A DNA stretch of 64,000 nucleotides, from positions 992,001 through 1,056,000 of the forward strand of contig BGZK01000006.1 in assembly GCA_005406025.1 (NCBI GenBank), read 5' to 3'. This document shows, piece after piece, positions 12,310-24,400 of the stretch. The notes under the pieces were generated by a model. The model saw only the letters and a program-made list of their open reading frames with translations, searched no databases and was not told the origin of the DNA. The position numbers were made by a program, and so were the translations under genes. The DNA comes from Eumeta japonica (lineage: Eukaryota; Arthropoda; Insecta; Lepidoptera; Psychidae). Every line of letters begins with the position of its first letter. Position 1 is the first letter of the stretch.

Positions 12310-12655
12310 TTTATTTATATTATTATCGTTTTTCGAAATGGTGTCCGTGGAGATCAATACATTCCTGTATGATTTGATGAAACCGAAAGAAACACTTTTC
12401 CCACTCGCACTTAGGGATCGCTTCATTCGTATACATCCAGTTCTTCTTCGGCATCCGTAAACCACTTTCTTCAAAGTTTTTCTTTTATTTTAGGAAATAT
12501 GTAAAAATTGATGGTGCGAGGTCGAAGCTATAAGATAGGTGAGCTTTTTATACTTAACGTCCTCAAATAGTTAATTGATTGTTTGGCGGTATGTGGTGAG
12601 GCGTTGTTATGATGAAGAAGAATCCTACTACGAAACTACATAGATTATAAAAATT
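12310..12655 (-). pseudogene. mariner transposase C-terminal remnant (left arm)
   Basis: Read on the minus strand, the sequence gives a broken mariner transposase tail, including the C-terminal pattern ECIDLHGHHFEK just before the end near 12,340. The mirror copy at 28,216-28,565 keeps the catalytic HHDNASPH box. Frames are broken. The insertion predates the inverted duplication because both arms carry it at the matching place. Confidence 0.75.
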
Positions 12656-12689
12656 ACAGAAAATCACTGTATATTTAAAGCACTTTTGT

Positions 12690-13240
12690 ATTTATCATTG
12701 TAAAAGCTAGTTTTGGTTACCTATAGCAATAAAATAATATAAATTATAATGTAAAATCTCAAATATTCTAATTTCACTCTAATTGTTTACAAAAGCAATT
12801 GTTAACATTTATTTATGTAACTTGAGCCACTCGCCGCATTCTCTACAAAATACATCAGCAAACGAAAAAATTGGCCCACCTGCATAATTCAGAATTTGGA
12901 GCCCTCATTGCATTTATAAGTATTATAATGTTTTTTTATTATGCAACAGACATTATAGGCAGTCACGTACAGCAAAGCAATAAAACTACTAAATAACTTT
13001 TGAATTTATTGAAAAAATAAATTTTGGAAATGTACAGATATTTATAAAATGGATTTATCCATTATTGTAAATTTACAATAGTAATTACTAATAAAAAATA
13101 ATAGAGTCTCTGACATAGTATGTGTTTCCTTTTTTTAATATTTCCTTCTCTACTTATAATGATAGCTTGGCAGTGCTTTTCAAAGTATTAAGAGCCTTTC
13201 GTCTGGGATTGCATCCCATTCCTCCAAGAAGAAAATTGGT
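12690..13240. other. AT-rich spacer, part of the duplicated arm
   Basis: The first half pairs with 27,720-28,180; the rest has no partner in the other arm. No exon seen. A glycine exon equivalent to 24,508-24,549 would be expected in this interval, but it is absent. Confidence 0.5.
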
Positions 13241-14960
13241 TGAAAAGTGCTATGCGCTTAAGAATATATGGGAATCGACCCATATATGCTCAAGCGTCGA
13301 TGTGGAAAACCAATAGCAAAATTTATGCGTTTATACGCCTCCTAGATTGCAATTTGAAATTCTATTTTTGCAAGAAAATTAGCAAATGACGAAAATTTAT
13401 GTAATTGTAGATTGAGAGTGGGGTGGATTCAAACGCCATTAAATCAACTATTTCCGTTACGTGCATTTACTTCTTTATTGACTGAAAACTTCAAGGACAT
13501 TTGGTTACAAAACATTTCTGTTTCATAAAAAAATATAGTAGACAGTTCGTAAATAGATAAATTTCACAATCGGCCTGTGATATACTTAGGATATAAAAAC
13601 AATCTTTTAAAAAATAGTAGGTGTTTCCTTTCTTTTAATTTTTTTAAAAATATCATAATATATATAAAAAAATGAATGAAACGCACTAGTATAGGTATGG
13701 TCAAGAAAACCTGTATACTTATTATTATAATTTAAAAATGTAAGTGACTTGTTTCTCCATTCGCTATATTATCACACAATGTTGTCCATTCTACGACTGC
13801 TGCTCAAACTGTAACATTTTCAATTTCACAAACTTCCAACTTTATATACATTTCTATTGTATTGTATTTAAGCGGGTTTTGGATTCGGAGCCAACGCTGG
13901 CACAGGTGCGGCCAGTGGTGGCGCGGGCGCAGGCGGTGCGTTTGGAAGTATCTAATCTCCTCTCTTTTATTCATTTTTTTTACAAATTCTTTACGTTATT
14001 CTTATACAAAAAAAATGCATATTACATAGTCATATGCTAATATTATAAATGCGTAAATGACCTCGTCTGTGTGTCTGTCTGTGTGTTATGTCTTCAAGGC
14101 TAAGCCGCTGAACTGATGATAGTAATAACTGATTTTTCTCACCCCGCACAGGCGTCGTTAAGAGTACGTTTTGCAATTAAATGGTTTTCTTAGAATTGGG
14201 CGAGTCCGGAATGAAATATTTATATCAAGATTAGGCTTAAGATCAAGGTTTTAATATAAATTTGATTTCGATCTAAATTGATACGGGCGAAACTGCGGGC
14301 AAAACATAAAGTACCATCTTATAGCAAAAGACATTACTAGTAATTTACCTCATTGTTATCTAATTTTAGGAGTGCTATACATTTTTGCTTTTAAACCAAC
14401 TGTATCGGCGGTTCCTGTCGCATGGACTGTCTAATTGTTGTCGTTTTTTTTAATAAATGAGAATCTAACTACCCCCGCCACGCCATCGGCTTTTCAAAAA
14501 CAATACAATTCGTCTCTATTATTTTCTAATTGAAAGCCTAAATAATGACTTTTAGTTTTGACTTATCAAATGAACAAACGATATAAAATTTATTTCACCC
14601 TCTTCACGTTTGATTTTCGCGACAGAATTTAGCCTATGTTGTTTTTCAAGATCAAATTTATTTTTACGCCAATATTCAACATAATTAGTTAAGCAGCTTA
14701 GGGATGAAAACATAACAGACAGACAGATAGACAGAGACACTTTCGCATTCATAATATTAGTATGGATTGTAATTTTGTAATTACTTTAATTATGTAATAC
14801 ATATGTAATTAATTATGTTATCTGTCCGTTTCTTATAAGAATTTATTTTTTGAACGTATTAGTATGAGGTTAAGAATAAGCATGTCGAAAAAAGTGTATG
14901 AGCTTAAAGATTTTCCAATTTTCCATAAGTAAAATCACGTTGTACTAAAAATGTTAATCG

Positions 14961-17756
14961 AAAAAATTAAGTATTCAAACTCCCAAAATGTAAGACTCCC
15001 AAAATTTTATTACTATTGAAATAAATTTCGGGGAGATATTTTTTTTCTGATTTTTGCTAATTGAGTCTTCGACGGATGTCCTTTTTTATAGACGTTAAAT
15101 GTGCGCTGTTGCTTCGTCGCAATTTAAAAATTTCCTATGCAGGGAATTGAATTATGTTCTGGAATACAAAACAGGGGACTTTGCGTACACAAAAAGCATA
15201 AAATCAGAAAAGTAAAGAATCAGTCCAAAATAGAATCATGACTGGTATTGGAATAGAAATCAAGGCTAATATCGAAATCGAGGGCGGGATCGGGATCAGA
15301 AACAATCATTACTAAGTCGTAATTTACGCACCGTGTAGTGGATAGACAAAACGGCTAATACAAGATAAAGTTTGTTTATAAGTTTTTGAAATTATCGATA
15401 CCATAGAAACGAAATTGGAGCCTTTCCCTATAACCCAAAAGTAAATTATTTTTGTAAGAAATATCGGAATGTACTGCTTTTTTTTTTGTTACGAAGAACT
15501 AACTGTCTACACATGAGTGCAGTATTAAAAATCATACAATATTATTGACATCACGTTGCTGACACGGAAAGTAACTCTTATATTCTTAAAGACGTTTTTA
15601 TATTTTGATAACATCATGATATTCTTGAGATCCAATAGTATATTTTATATCGTAAAGGTCATGGAAACAACGAGAAATTGATAAAAATTAAAACTGCCAT
15701 CGTGCGGAAAACACTTTTGATTGCCATGTTATAGGACTAAATCAAATATAACAGCAGTATAAACTGGGAGTACTGCAATACAATATTTTTAAATTACTGC
15801 ATACTAACTCCAAGAGGTCCGTTTGGCGTCTAAAGTATGAGCGCTGTTTTTTGAGGAATAAACGAACTATATTTGTCTCTTTCGTCAAATACGCTTGAGC
15901 TGATTCTAATAAGAAAAGCATGTATGGATGACAGTTTCGAAACTTTTAGGTGGAGATTCTATGCTATATTTACTCCAAGATTAACGGGATCGGCAAACAC
16001 TTTTTCGCTGAACTGTACTAATATACAATTTAGCGAAAGTGTTTGACATTAGTTTGATATTTCATTCTTTTTGTTTCGTGATTTTCTGCTGCCCAAAGCA
16101 GAATTCAAAAATGGATACAATTTCTCGATGGTCGTTGGGAAATATTCTATTACATATCTATCGACACAGAGAGAACAAAAATTGAAATGTCAAAACAACG
16201 CCAAACTATGACGTAAGTGACGTACTTCATCCATTACAAGTCAATTATCATAGAAATTGATATCAGCGCAATCCATCATACACAAACCTACCTTTTACAA
16301 ACACAAATAAGTATAAATTATTCTTAGAAGGTCAATTGTTCATTTAATTAGAAGATTTTAATTTTCATTTTAAAAATAAAGAGGTGAGGTTGAGAGGTTG
16401 AAGTATTGGGATTACATGTTCTGATATTTGAAAAATTGCCAAAAATATTAAAAACCTAGAATCTAACTGCAATGCCACCTACTAGGTCCCATTGTGAATT
16501 CAAAACATTTGAAAACCTACTCGAACACATACAAAATATTCATCATAATCGGTTCAACTTTTTAAGAAGAGTTCAGTGACTACCACGCGTACAGAAGAAT
16601 TATAAAAGCATTTAGCAGCGTTTTCGTCCCCAATTTTTAGGGATTTATATTATTCATAATTAAAAGAATTATGTACAGCACAATGCACGAAACTTCTGCT
16701 CTGACTGCGGATGATGCAATGCGTTGGTTTCCTTCTTTACCTTCGCGTTCTTATTTTACGCCTAACTTCACTGCGGTAGAGTTTCGTGCGTTATACTGTA
16801 TTGTTGCAGTTTTCAGTATAGTCACGACATTTTAATTATTTGCACTTTGATCTAACATTATTTTAATTTCGTGAGATAACAATAATTATTTATCTGCGTA
16901 GATCTCTAGAAATTAATTATCAACTAATTTGGATCTTATGGTCAATCGATTTTTATTATTTTTTCTATCAAACACATCAACTTAAAGTCGCATATTATTC
17001 TCGAATAATAACGACGGCAATGTTGGCTATGAAACTCAATTTAGAATCAGAGTAATAAATAGTAAATTTATCTCTATTGTTGCGAAAATAAATAACATTA
17101 ATTATTGCAGTAGGCTAAACTTTTGTAGAATTCATCAAAACATCCTCGTTGTTGAGGTCGTGTGAACATAGAAGCCTTCCCGTGTAACCAGTGTCCTTAT
17201 ATTTTTGTTTTTGTAAAAATTTCGCGGCTAATTCAACTTTCATTAAGCCAATATCCAATAGTAAATATTTTGCCCAATTTAGATTAAATTAACAATAATA
17301 CTGAAGTTTCACACAAAATGTATCCAAAATGTACTCCAATTCCCACTAATCTTACAATTTCTTCTAAAGTGTGCGCTGCAGTCGAATGTATTTATTTCCC
17401 TCATCATTCACATCGCACATAGCGAATACAAATTCCATTTATTATTAGTTGTATTTGATGCTTTCTAAAGAGTACGTGTTATCTACTGTCAATAAAGTAA
17501 AAATCATATTGGTAATTTTTTCATTTAAATAATTATTATCATAATTGTCAAATTAAAATAAAGACTGTTATGTTCCTTATATATATTTCAATAAACTGAA
17601 AGGTTAACTCAAGAAGAAGCATTTTCTTCAGACATATTATCACACACATCCAAACTAGTTTCGTTTTTCATTTTCGAAACGGCCACATCATTCTACCATA
17701 TTTACCCTGTTCGACTCTAGTAACTATATTTTCTTTTAAACCCTATCTATATGTAA
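14961..17756. other. Unpaired centre, left half: AT-rich, no gene recognised
   Basis: No convincing coding exon. It contains small inverted repeats: AAACACTTTTTCGCT near 15,995 against AGCGAAAGTGTTT near 16,037, and CACGAAACTTCTGC near 16,687 against GAGTTTCGTG near 16,783. Both look like remnants of short non-autonomous transposons. A GAAATCGAGGGCGGGATCGG run near 15,275 belongs to a degenerate repeat also seen at 56-60 kb. Confidence 0.5.
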
Positions 17757-18090
17757 TTGCCCGGCCAGTCGAAGGACAACTTGTCATGTAGCCGAGGATT
17801 AAAAGTTACAAGTCTGTATTATTCAAAGCAGCGTATCGACTTTGCGCACGAAAACCTCGAACATCGGTGCGTTGGATGCGGCGCCATAAAAACAAGGTAC
17901 TTCCTGGATGGCACACGGTTAAAGGTTACCCTCTTCATAGTCCATATTTGGCGATTGTAACTTTTTGACCCAAAAATAATCGAAACTGCAAAACAGTTTT
18001 CATCACCGAAAAACATATCGCCTACATTTGAGAAGGCGGTCGAAGAGGTGTCTGATGCGAATTGCAAAATGCGTTTTGAAAATTAATTTA
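17757..18090 (-). pseudogene. Tc1/mariner-like transposase fragment
   Basis: The minus-strand open frame contains GDMFFGDENCFAVSII, then NRQIWTMKRV and MAPHPTH. This is like the first catalytic Asp region of Tc1/mariner transposases (SDE-x-F, then NRQNDR, then HP before a VMVWG-like block). Only about 80 residues are readable and there is no second or third catalytic acid. The plus strand also has an open frame here, which I regard as the shadow. Confidence 0.45.
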
Positions 18091-19199
18091 GACATATACA
18101 ACTTTGTATAAATGCCGACGATGAGTATTCTGAACAGACATAATAAAAAAATAATAAGCATTATAATATTTTTAGTAGTATCGTAAAACTTCCCCAGTTC
18201 TCATGCTATACTAAATATGCCCGCAATTATAATGGTTTTAATTTTCGCTGAGTAAAACAGTTCGGCTCTTTTTACTGCTGATTCGTGAAGTGGCAGTACA
18301 AAAGATCATTTTTTTCGTTTATACTGCTAATTAAAGTTTACATGCCATAGTTATAGTAGTTATTCTTTTCTGTTTCCCATTTTTCAGTATTCAAACCTTA
18401 AGCAGGAATAAGTGATAAGGGTACAGATGAAAGAAAACAACGAGTGTGAAATAGACTTTATTGTGCGAAGATTATGGTAAAACGAAAGAGCTCCGAGCTG
18501 CAATCTGCTACAGAATCAGCTAATCTTTGGACCTGTGAAAAAAAATATGAAAACTCTTATAATGTATATTTCATGATATGTAGTCCGGCAGTCATTTTTA
18601 ATATTATGAATGCCTAAGTAACTCTACCTGACTCGGCTTTACGTTTTAACTGTTCAACGACTGAACTCACTTGATAAATTTGGAATGGAAGTAGTTTAAG
18701 GATCTGGGAGATCATACACTGTATTTTTGTATATTTGACTGTTTTTGGAGAGACCGAACTGAATTTTATGACAATTAAAATGCTTATATAATATACCATA
18801 CTGTAATATATTAGCTACTGTCTATCTACTTTCCTGTTTATTTGTGTGTCTTCTTATAACACGGCAGTGCCTAAACCTATTTGAATGAAATCTGTACGAT
18901 ATGAATTCTATCTGTCTGTAACACCATTAGGTTACTGTTTATATGTCTGATTTGTTTTAACAAAATGTACTTTGCGTATAGAACCTACCATCGTTTTAAA
19001 TATTGACCGTTGTCTGTTTATTTATCTGTACATCTTTTGATACACCAACGATTGCTGTAAGCGATTTTGATGATATTTGGTAATGGGTAGTAAAATATAG
19101 ACTTTATATTATGCCATTAAATTGTAGAAAATAAAACATATTTAAGTGATAAATTTAACTTAATTTTGTTCTCTATGTTTATCTAATTGCTTGCATTGT
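18091..19199. other. AT-rich sequence with TCTGTCTGT repeat debris
   Basis: No gene recognised. Around 18,820-19,060 there are short words (CTGTCTGT, ATCTGTACATC) typical of the lepidopteran dispersed repeat also seen at 14,050, 22,400, 44,200 and 56,050. Confidence 0.45.
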
Positions 19200-19372
19200 A
19201 TGGAAAGGATAGAAACGAAGGAGAAAGATAAGGGTTAGGAAGAAAAGGGAGGGAGAGAAAATGAAGACGATTTGAAAGTTAAAAGCGAGAACAACAGTGA
19301 AAGTGAAAACTAGAGCACGAGGGAAAAAGGTATAGAGTGAGAGGGAAAGGAAAGGTAGTGAAATTGAGGATC
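19200..19372 (+). repeat. Purine (GA)-rich low-complexity tract
   Basis: About 170 bases almost entirely of A and G on the plus strand (GGAAAGG, GAAGGAG, GGGAGGGAGAG motifs), lying directly before the Penelope-like element. Confidence 0.85.
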
Positions 19373-21150
19373 AGATCGTATTAGCAATACGACTGGAATC
19401 AGAGTGTTGCAACATAACATGCAGCATGTCACTGTGATCGACTAAATCTTCATTCGAATCTCTATCCAAATGATTGAATATTGATTCCAGATTGACACCA
19501 AGCATTTATTATAACACCGCAATGTTGTTTAGTTCTACGTATTCATGCCAACAGGTTATGTTCAGGACAGTCAACATCAGGCGCAAGAGCGTTAAACAAA
19601 ATCACAGAGCAAGAAAGCGACTAAGACAAGCCCAAACCGATAGACATGCTTGTCGTCGCCAGACCACATCAACAGTTGTACAGGCGCGTCTAACGACGAT
19701 AAATCGTCAATGTCGAGCATTATTATCTTTATGTTTCGTATTGAGATTCGTCCGACAAGTCACATAAAGCAAACATCGAATTTCATTGTGCTATGACCGG
19801 TTTCTAATATGTTTAGCAATGGGATTCGCTGATTTAATATTTTTAAAGGTCTTTATACTTTTCAAAGCAACGTTCATAATATTGATTTACAGTCATCACA
19901 AGTTAATTTATAAATTCCAGATTTTTATATTGTAATTTATCTTATTGTTACATAAAGTTTTCAAATTATTATTTGTTTTAAAGGCCGTATAAATATTATG
20001 TTTTTAATAATCTGAATTTTCTGAAATTGTATAAAATATGTCAAACTAGCTATATATTTTTTGATCTTTAGATTGTGTTGATAGATACTTTTATTATAAT
20101 ATTTTTGTTTTTATTAATGAGTCCATCAAAAAAAAAAAATGTATTGATGGACTCATTAATAAAAACAAAAAGTATTATAAATAAAAGTATCTATCCAACA
20201 CAATCTAAAGATCAAAAGAAATATATAGCTAGTTTGACATATTTTGGTACAATTTCGGAGAAAATTTCAAGATTATTAAAAAACATAATATTTATACGGC
20301 CTTTAAAACAAATAATAATTTGAAAACTTTATGTAACAATAAAGATAAATTACACAATAATAAAAAATCTGAATTTATAAATTAACTTGTGATGACTGTA
20401 AATCAATATATATAGGACAAACCGGACGTTGCTTTGAAAAAGATATAAAGAACATATTTCGGCCTTTAAAAATAATAAATCAGACAGATCCCATTTTGCT
20501 AAACATCTATTAGAAACCGGTCATAAGCTTAATAATGATCACAAATTGATGTCTTGCATGTGTGTGAGAAGGGGTTGTTTGAATGTTTTGAATCCTTCGA
20601 AATTTTAAACATAAAGATAATAATAATATGCTCAACGACCAAATTGACGTTTATAAATCGCCATTATTGGACGCTTGCCTGTAACTACTTGGGTAATGTT
20701 GGTGATGGTTAGTCTGTGACATTTGACAAGCATGTCTATCGGTGGTGATCTGTGGCTGTCTTAATAATGTTTTCGTCGCTCTTGACCATTGCATGACAGC
20801 GGCCTGTCTAACGAGGTTGTGTTGGTTGTTTTAACGCTCCTTGCACCCTGGTGGATGTGACTGTCGGCAATTTCCTGAAGATGTGCCTTGTTGGCATGAA
20901 ACGTACGTAGAACTAAACAATTTAATAGTTGGCGGAATTAGATAATTATAGTAATAAATAACACTTGCTTAGGTGTTCGATATCTGTCAATCCTCTGGAA
21001 TCAATATTCAATCATTTGGATAGAGATTCGTAGTGGAGAGGCAGATTCGAGGGTCAGTGGTGGGTTGCATGCTGCATGTTAATACATGTTGCAGGCAAGC
21101 GTCTACTATGGATTTCCGCGAATTAACACCTCATACAATACAAGACTGGA
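19373..21150 (+). mobile_element. Penelope-like retroelement fragment arranged as a long hairpin
   Basis: Right half (20,145-21,150): the plus strand encodes a GIY-YIG endonuclease domain. KLTCDDCKSIYIGQTGRCFE sits near 20,385; after a one-base frameshift, EHISAFKNNKSDRSHFAKHL and ETGHKLNNDHKL follow. This is the layout found at the C terminus of Penelope-like elements. Left half (19,373-20,128): the reverse complement of the same sequence, with the GIQTG part deleted. The two halves meet at 20,129-20,144 (an A-run spacer), giving arms of about 0.75-1.0 kb. The outer part near 20,950-21,150 (GGTTGCATGCTGCATG, TCTGTCAATCCTCTGGAATC) recurs at 52.3 and 58.2 kb. Inverted, truncated copies are known for this class. 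Confidence 0.75.
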
Positions 21151-21415
21151 ATCATATTTAAGATCAAGGTTTCAATAAATAGATCGCTTTTGTCACGCGA
21201 TTTTCTAATGTATTTAAAGCTTCAACTTCCAGCACAATGTATCTTTTACGTTAATTTTAACAAATTCAGGGATCATAGATCGTCAACTTTACCAGCGTTG
21301 GCATCATTGTCTACGTTGCATTCTAATAAGTATAACGGAAACGCAATTACTTTGGATTGCAAATACATCGCCCTTATTGTTGGTTCTAAATAAGTACATC
21401 GGAGACAACATTACC

Positions 21416-24400
21416 TTAGTTTCCTTTAGCACTGCCGTCACTGCCACCATTAGCGCTGGCACTACCACTTGCGCCGGCTCCGAACCCGAAACCACCTAAA
21501 ACAAAATGCAGTAGATACATTGAGGAACATTGACAACACATATCCGTAAGCAATAAAAGTTGTTGAAATTTAAATTATAACGAATTATAATTTTAATCAA
21601 TATACAAAATAATAGATAAACATACTTATAAAAAGGTAAGTACAATATATATGTAGTTCTAGTGTCGTTTACTGACCTACCGTTTCATTAACCATCTTTT
21701 TAGCAAAACATTTGGTCTAACGTAGCTTAAAAACCGGCCAAGTGCAAGTCAGACTCGGGCACCAACGGTTCCCTACTTTTTCATAATATATTTCTTTAAT
21801 GTTGTAAAAACATTAAAAGTAAATTTTAATAGGTGTTTTTTTTCATTCGATTCGGGATTCTCAGTACGAGCTCGATTTACAATCCACTGGTATTTATTAT
21901 TTCTTGTTTCTTGGTGAAGGAATAAAAACAGAGTGCCATTGCCGTTTTTTAGCACGGAACCTTAAAAATAAATGCCGACATTACGAGGTTATTGCGTCAT
22001 AGCCCTCATTGGCGGGTCAGCATCACGGCTATGATCAAACGGGATGAGGTTAATGAAATTTTAGTCATTTTAACCATAGATCTATATAACTGAGCTATGA
22101 ACTACTAAATTTAATTAAAAAGAGATATGTCAGCATTTTCAAAGTGATATTTATTGAAAATGTTCGTACATTCAATTGATAAATGGTTATGATAAATATT
22201 TTCGAAAAAAATCTTTAGTTAATACACTTTTTTCGACATGTATAGGTATTCTTAAGGTCATAGGTTATGAGGTTAAGAATATGCATGTCAATACGTTCCA
22301 AAAAATAAATTGTTATAAGAAAGCGATAACATAATTAAGTACATATTACATAATTAATATAATTACAAAATTACGATCCATACTAATATTATGAATGCGT
22401 AAGTCACTCTGTCTATCTCTTATATTTTCACTTCTAAGCTGCTGAACTAATTATGTTGAATATTGGCGTAAAGATAGATTTGAACTTGAAGAACGACATA
22501 GGCTGACTTCTGTCGCCAAAATAAAACTTAAGAAGGGTGAAATAGAGCATGAAAATTTATATGGGACTTGGTCATTTTACAAATTAAAACATGAAACATT
22601 ATAATTTGGGCTTTGAATTGAAAAGAATAGAGACTAATTGCATTGTTTTGGAAAACTCCACCTTTATGAAGGTAAAATGGGAGATCAAAGCTTTATATGG
22701 GATTTAAGTCACAAAAACATAAAACGTTATTTTAGGCGCTAGAACATGGAACGTTATTATTTAAGCGTTTGTATTGAGAAAAATGAATGTTAAATCTTTT
22801 TAAATCATAACCATGTTGTCTGGCAGGAACATCGGATCTCTTTGGTTACATAAAATAAAATACGAAATAAGCAATGAGGACAATGGCCAATCGCGTAGGG
22901 TAAAAAACGCTTTTGGGGCGCATAAATAGTTTATGTCGTGTAAACCTTGAGAGACATATCAAATTAAGGTACCACATAGTATAACGACCTTTCTATACAA
23001 GCGACACAAAGAGATCTAGAAAATTGTCGTTATTATCTTGATAATATTACCCAGCGATGGGGTGGCGGGGGTAATTAGATTCTTATTTATTAAAAAAAAA
23101 ATAATCATGCAGTCCACGCGATAGGAGCCGCCGATACAGTTAGTTTAAAAATAAAACGTATGGCACTCCTAAAGTTAGATAACAATGAGGCAAATTACTC
23201 GTAGTATCTTTTGCTATAAGTTACTACTCTATCTTTTGCCTACGGTTTCGACGGCTTCAATTTAGATCGAAATCAAATTTATATCAAAATCTTGACCTTA
23301 AGCCTAATCTTGATATAATTATTTCATTCCGGACTCGCCCAATTCTAAGAAAACTATTTAATTGCAAAACATACTCGTCAGCTCATCATCAGTTCAGCGG
23401 CTTAGCCCTGAAAACATAACATACAGACAGACACACAAACGAGGCCACTTATAATATTGGCATATTACTATGTAAAATGCATTTTTCTGTATAAGAATAA
23501 TATAAATAATTTGTAAAAAAAGATGAACAAAAGAGAAAAGATAAGGTACTTCCAAACGCACCGCTCGCGCCCGCGCCGCCGCCGGCCGCACCAGCGCCAG
23601 CGTTGGCTCCGAATCCAAAACCGGCTTAAATACAATACAATAGAAATGTATATTACGTTGGAAGTTTGAGAAATATTGGTCACAGTTTGAGCAGCAGTCG
23701 TAGAATGGACAACATTGTGTGATAATATAGCGAATGGAGAAACAAGTCACTTACATTTTTAAATTATAATAACAATATGTATACAGATTTTCTTGACCAT
23801 TCCTATACTAGTGTTTCATTCATTTTTTTATATTATGATATTTAAAAAAATTAAAGGTAGGAAACACCTATTATTTTTAAAAGATTATTTTTATATCCTA
23901 AGTATATCACAGGCCGATTGTGAAATTTATCTGTTTACGAACTGTCTACTATATTTTTATGAAACAGTAATGTTTTGTAACTAAATGTCCTTGAAGTTTT
24001 CAGTCAATAAAGAAGTAAATGCACGTAACGGAAATAGTTGATTTAATGGCGTTTGAATCCATCCCACTCTCAATCTACAATTACATAAATTTTCGTCATT
24101 TGCTAATTTTCTTGCAAAAATAGAATTTCATATTGCAATCTAGAGGCGTATAAACGCATAAATTTTGCTATTGACATCGACGCTTGAGCATATATGGGTC
24201 GATTCCCATATATGCTCAAGCGCATAGCACAAATTTGTATAAGATACTTCATAACCAAGTTTCTATGGACGAAATCATGCGGTAACAGAAATGTAAGTCA
24301 AAAAACTAGGTATTTAATTACAGGTTTCCAAATATTTACTACTACTGAATTGAACTTGAGTCATAGTTACTATTATATCATTATGCATATCGATATTCAT

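Larger units (their letters stand above)
11884..13947 (+). pseudogene. Truncated third copy of the glycine-rich secreted peptide gene
   Basis: Two exons of the family sit here on the plus strand with intact splice sites. The first is the 19-base micro-exon 11,884-11,902 (encodes IQQEGS; acceptor TTTCAG, donor GTGAGT). The second is the 75-base glycine exon 13,873-13,947 (encodes GFGFGANAGTGAASGG and more; acceptor TTTAAG, donor GTATCT). Phase is the same as in copy A. No signal-peptide exon lies upstream (that interval is filled by two transposons) and no terminal exon with a stop lies downstream. It is a duplicated fragment pointing towards copy A. It could still be spliced if transcribed from outside, but no start codon was found. 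Confidence 0.75.
11440..14960 (+). repeat. Inverted duplication, inner left arm
   Basis: Pairs, in reverse complement and in order, with 22,190-29,390. Checked anchors: 11,450-11,520 with 29,320-29,390; 11,884-11,902 with 28,909-28,927; 12,640 with 28,205; 13,440-13,500 with 24,000-24,060; 13,873-13,947 with 23,550-23,624; 14,200 with 23,330; 14,420 with 23,120; 14,880 with 22,280. By eye the arms are roughly 10-20% diverged with indels. The right arm has an additional ~3.5 kb (about 24,235-27,710) missing here. Confidence 0.85.

Noticed and set aside
21304..21495. 63-residue minus-strand frame beginning with Met at the last exon of copy A.
   Set aside because: Lies in another frame; the spliced phase gives GFGFGAGAS and a stop at 21,416-21,418.
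23468..23683. Arg/Trp-rich minus-strand frame over the glycine exon.
   Set aside because: Wrong frame of exon 4 of copy A; the phase-correct reading is the glycine-rich one.
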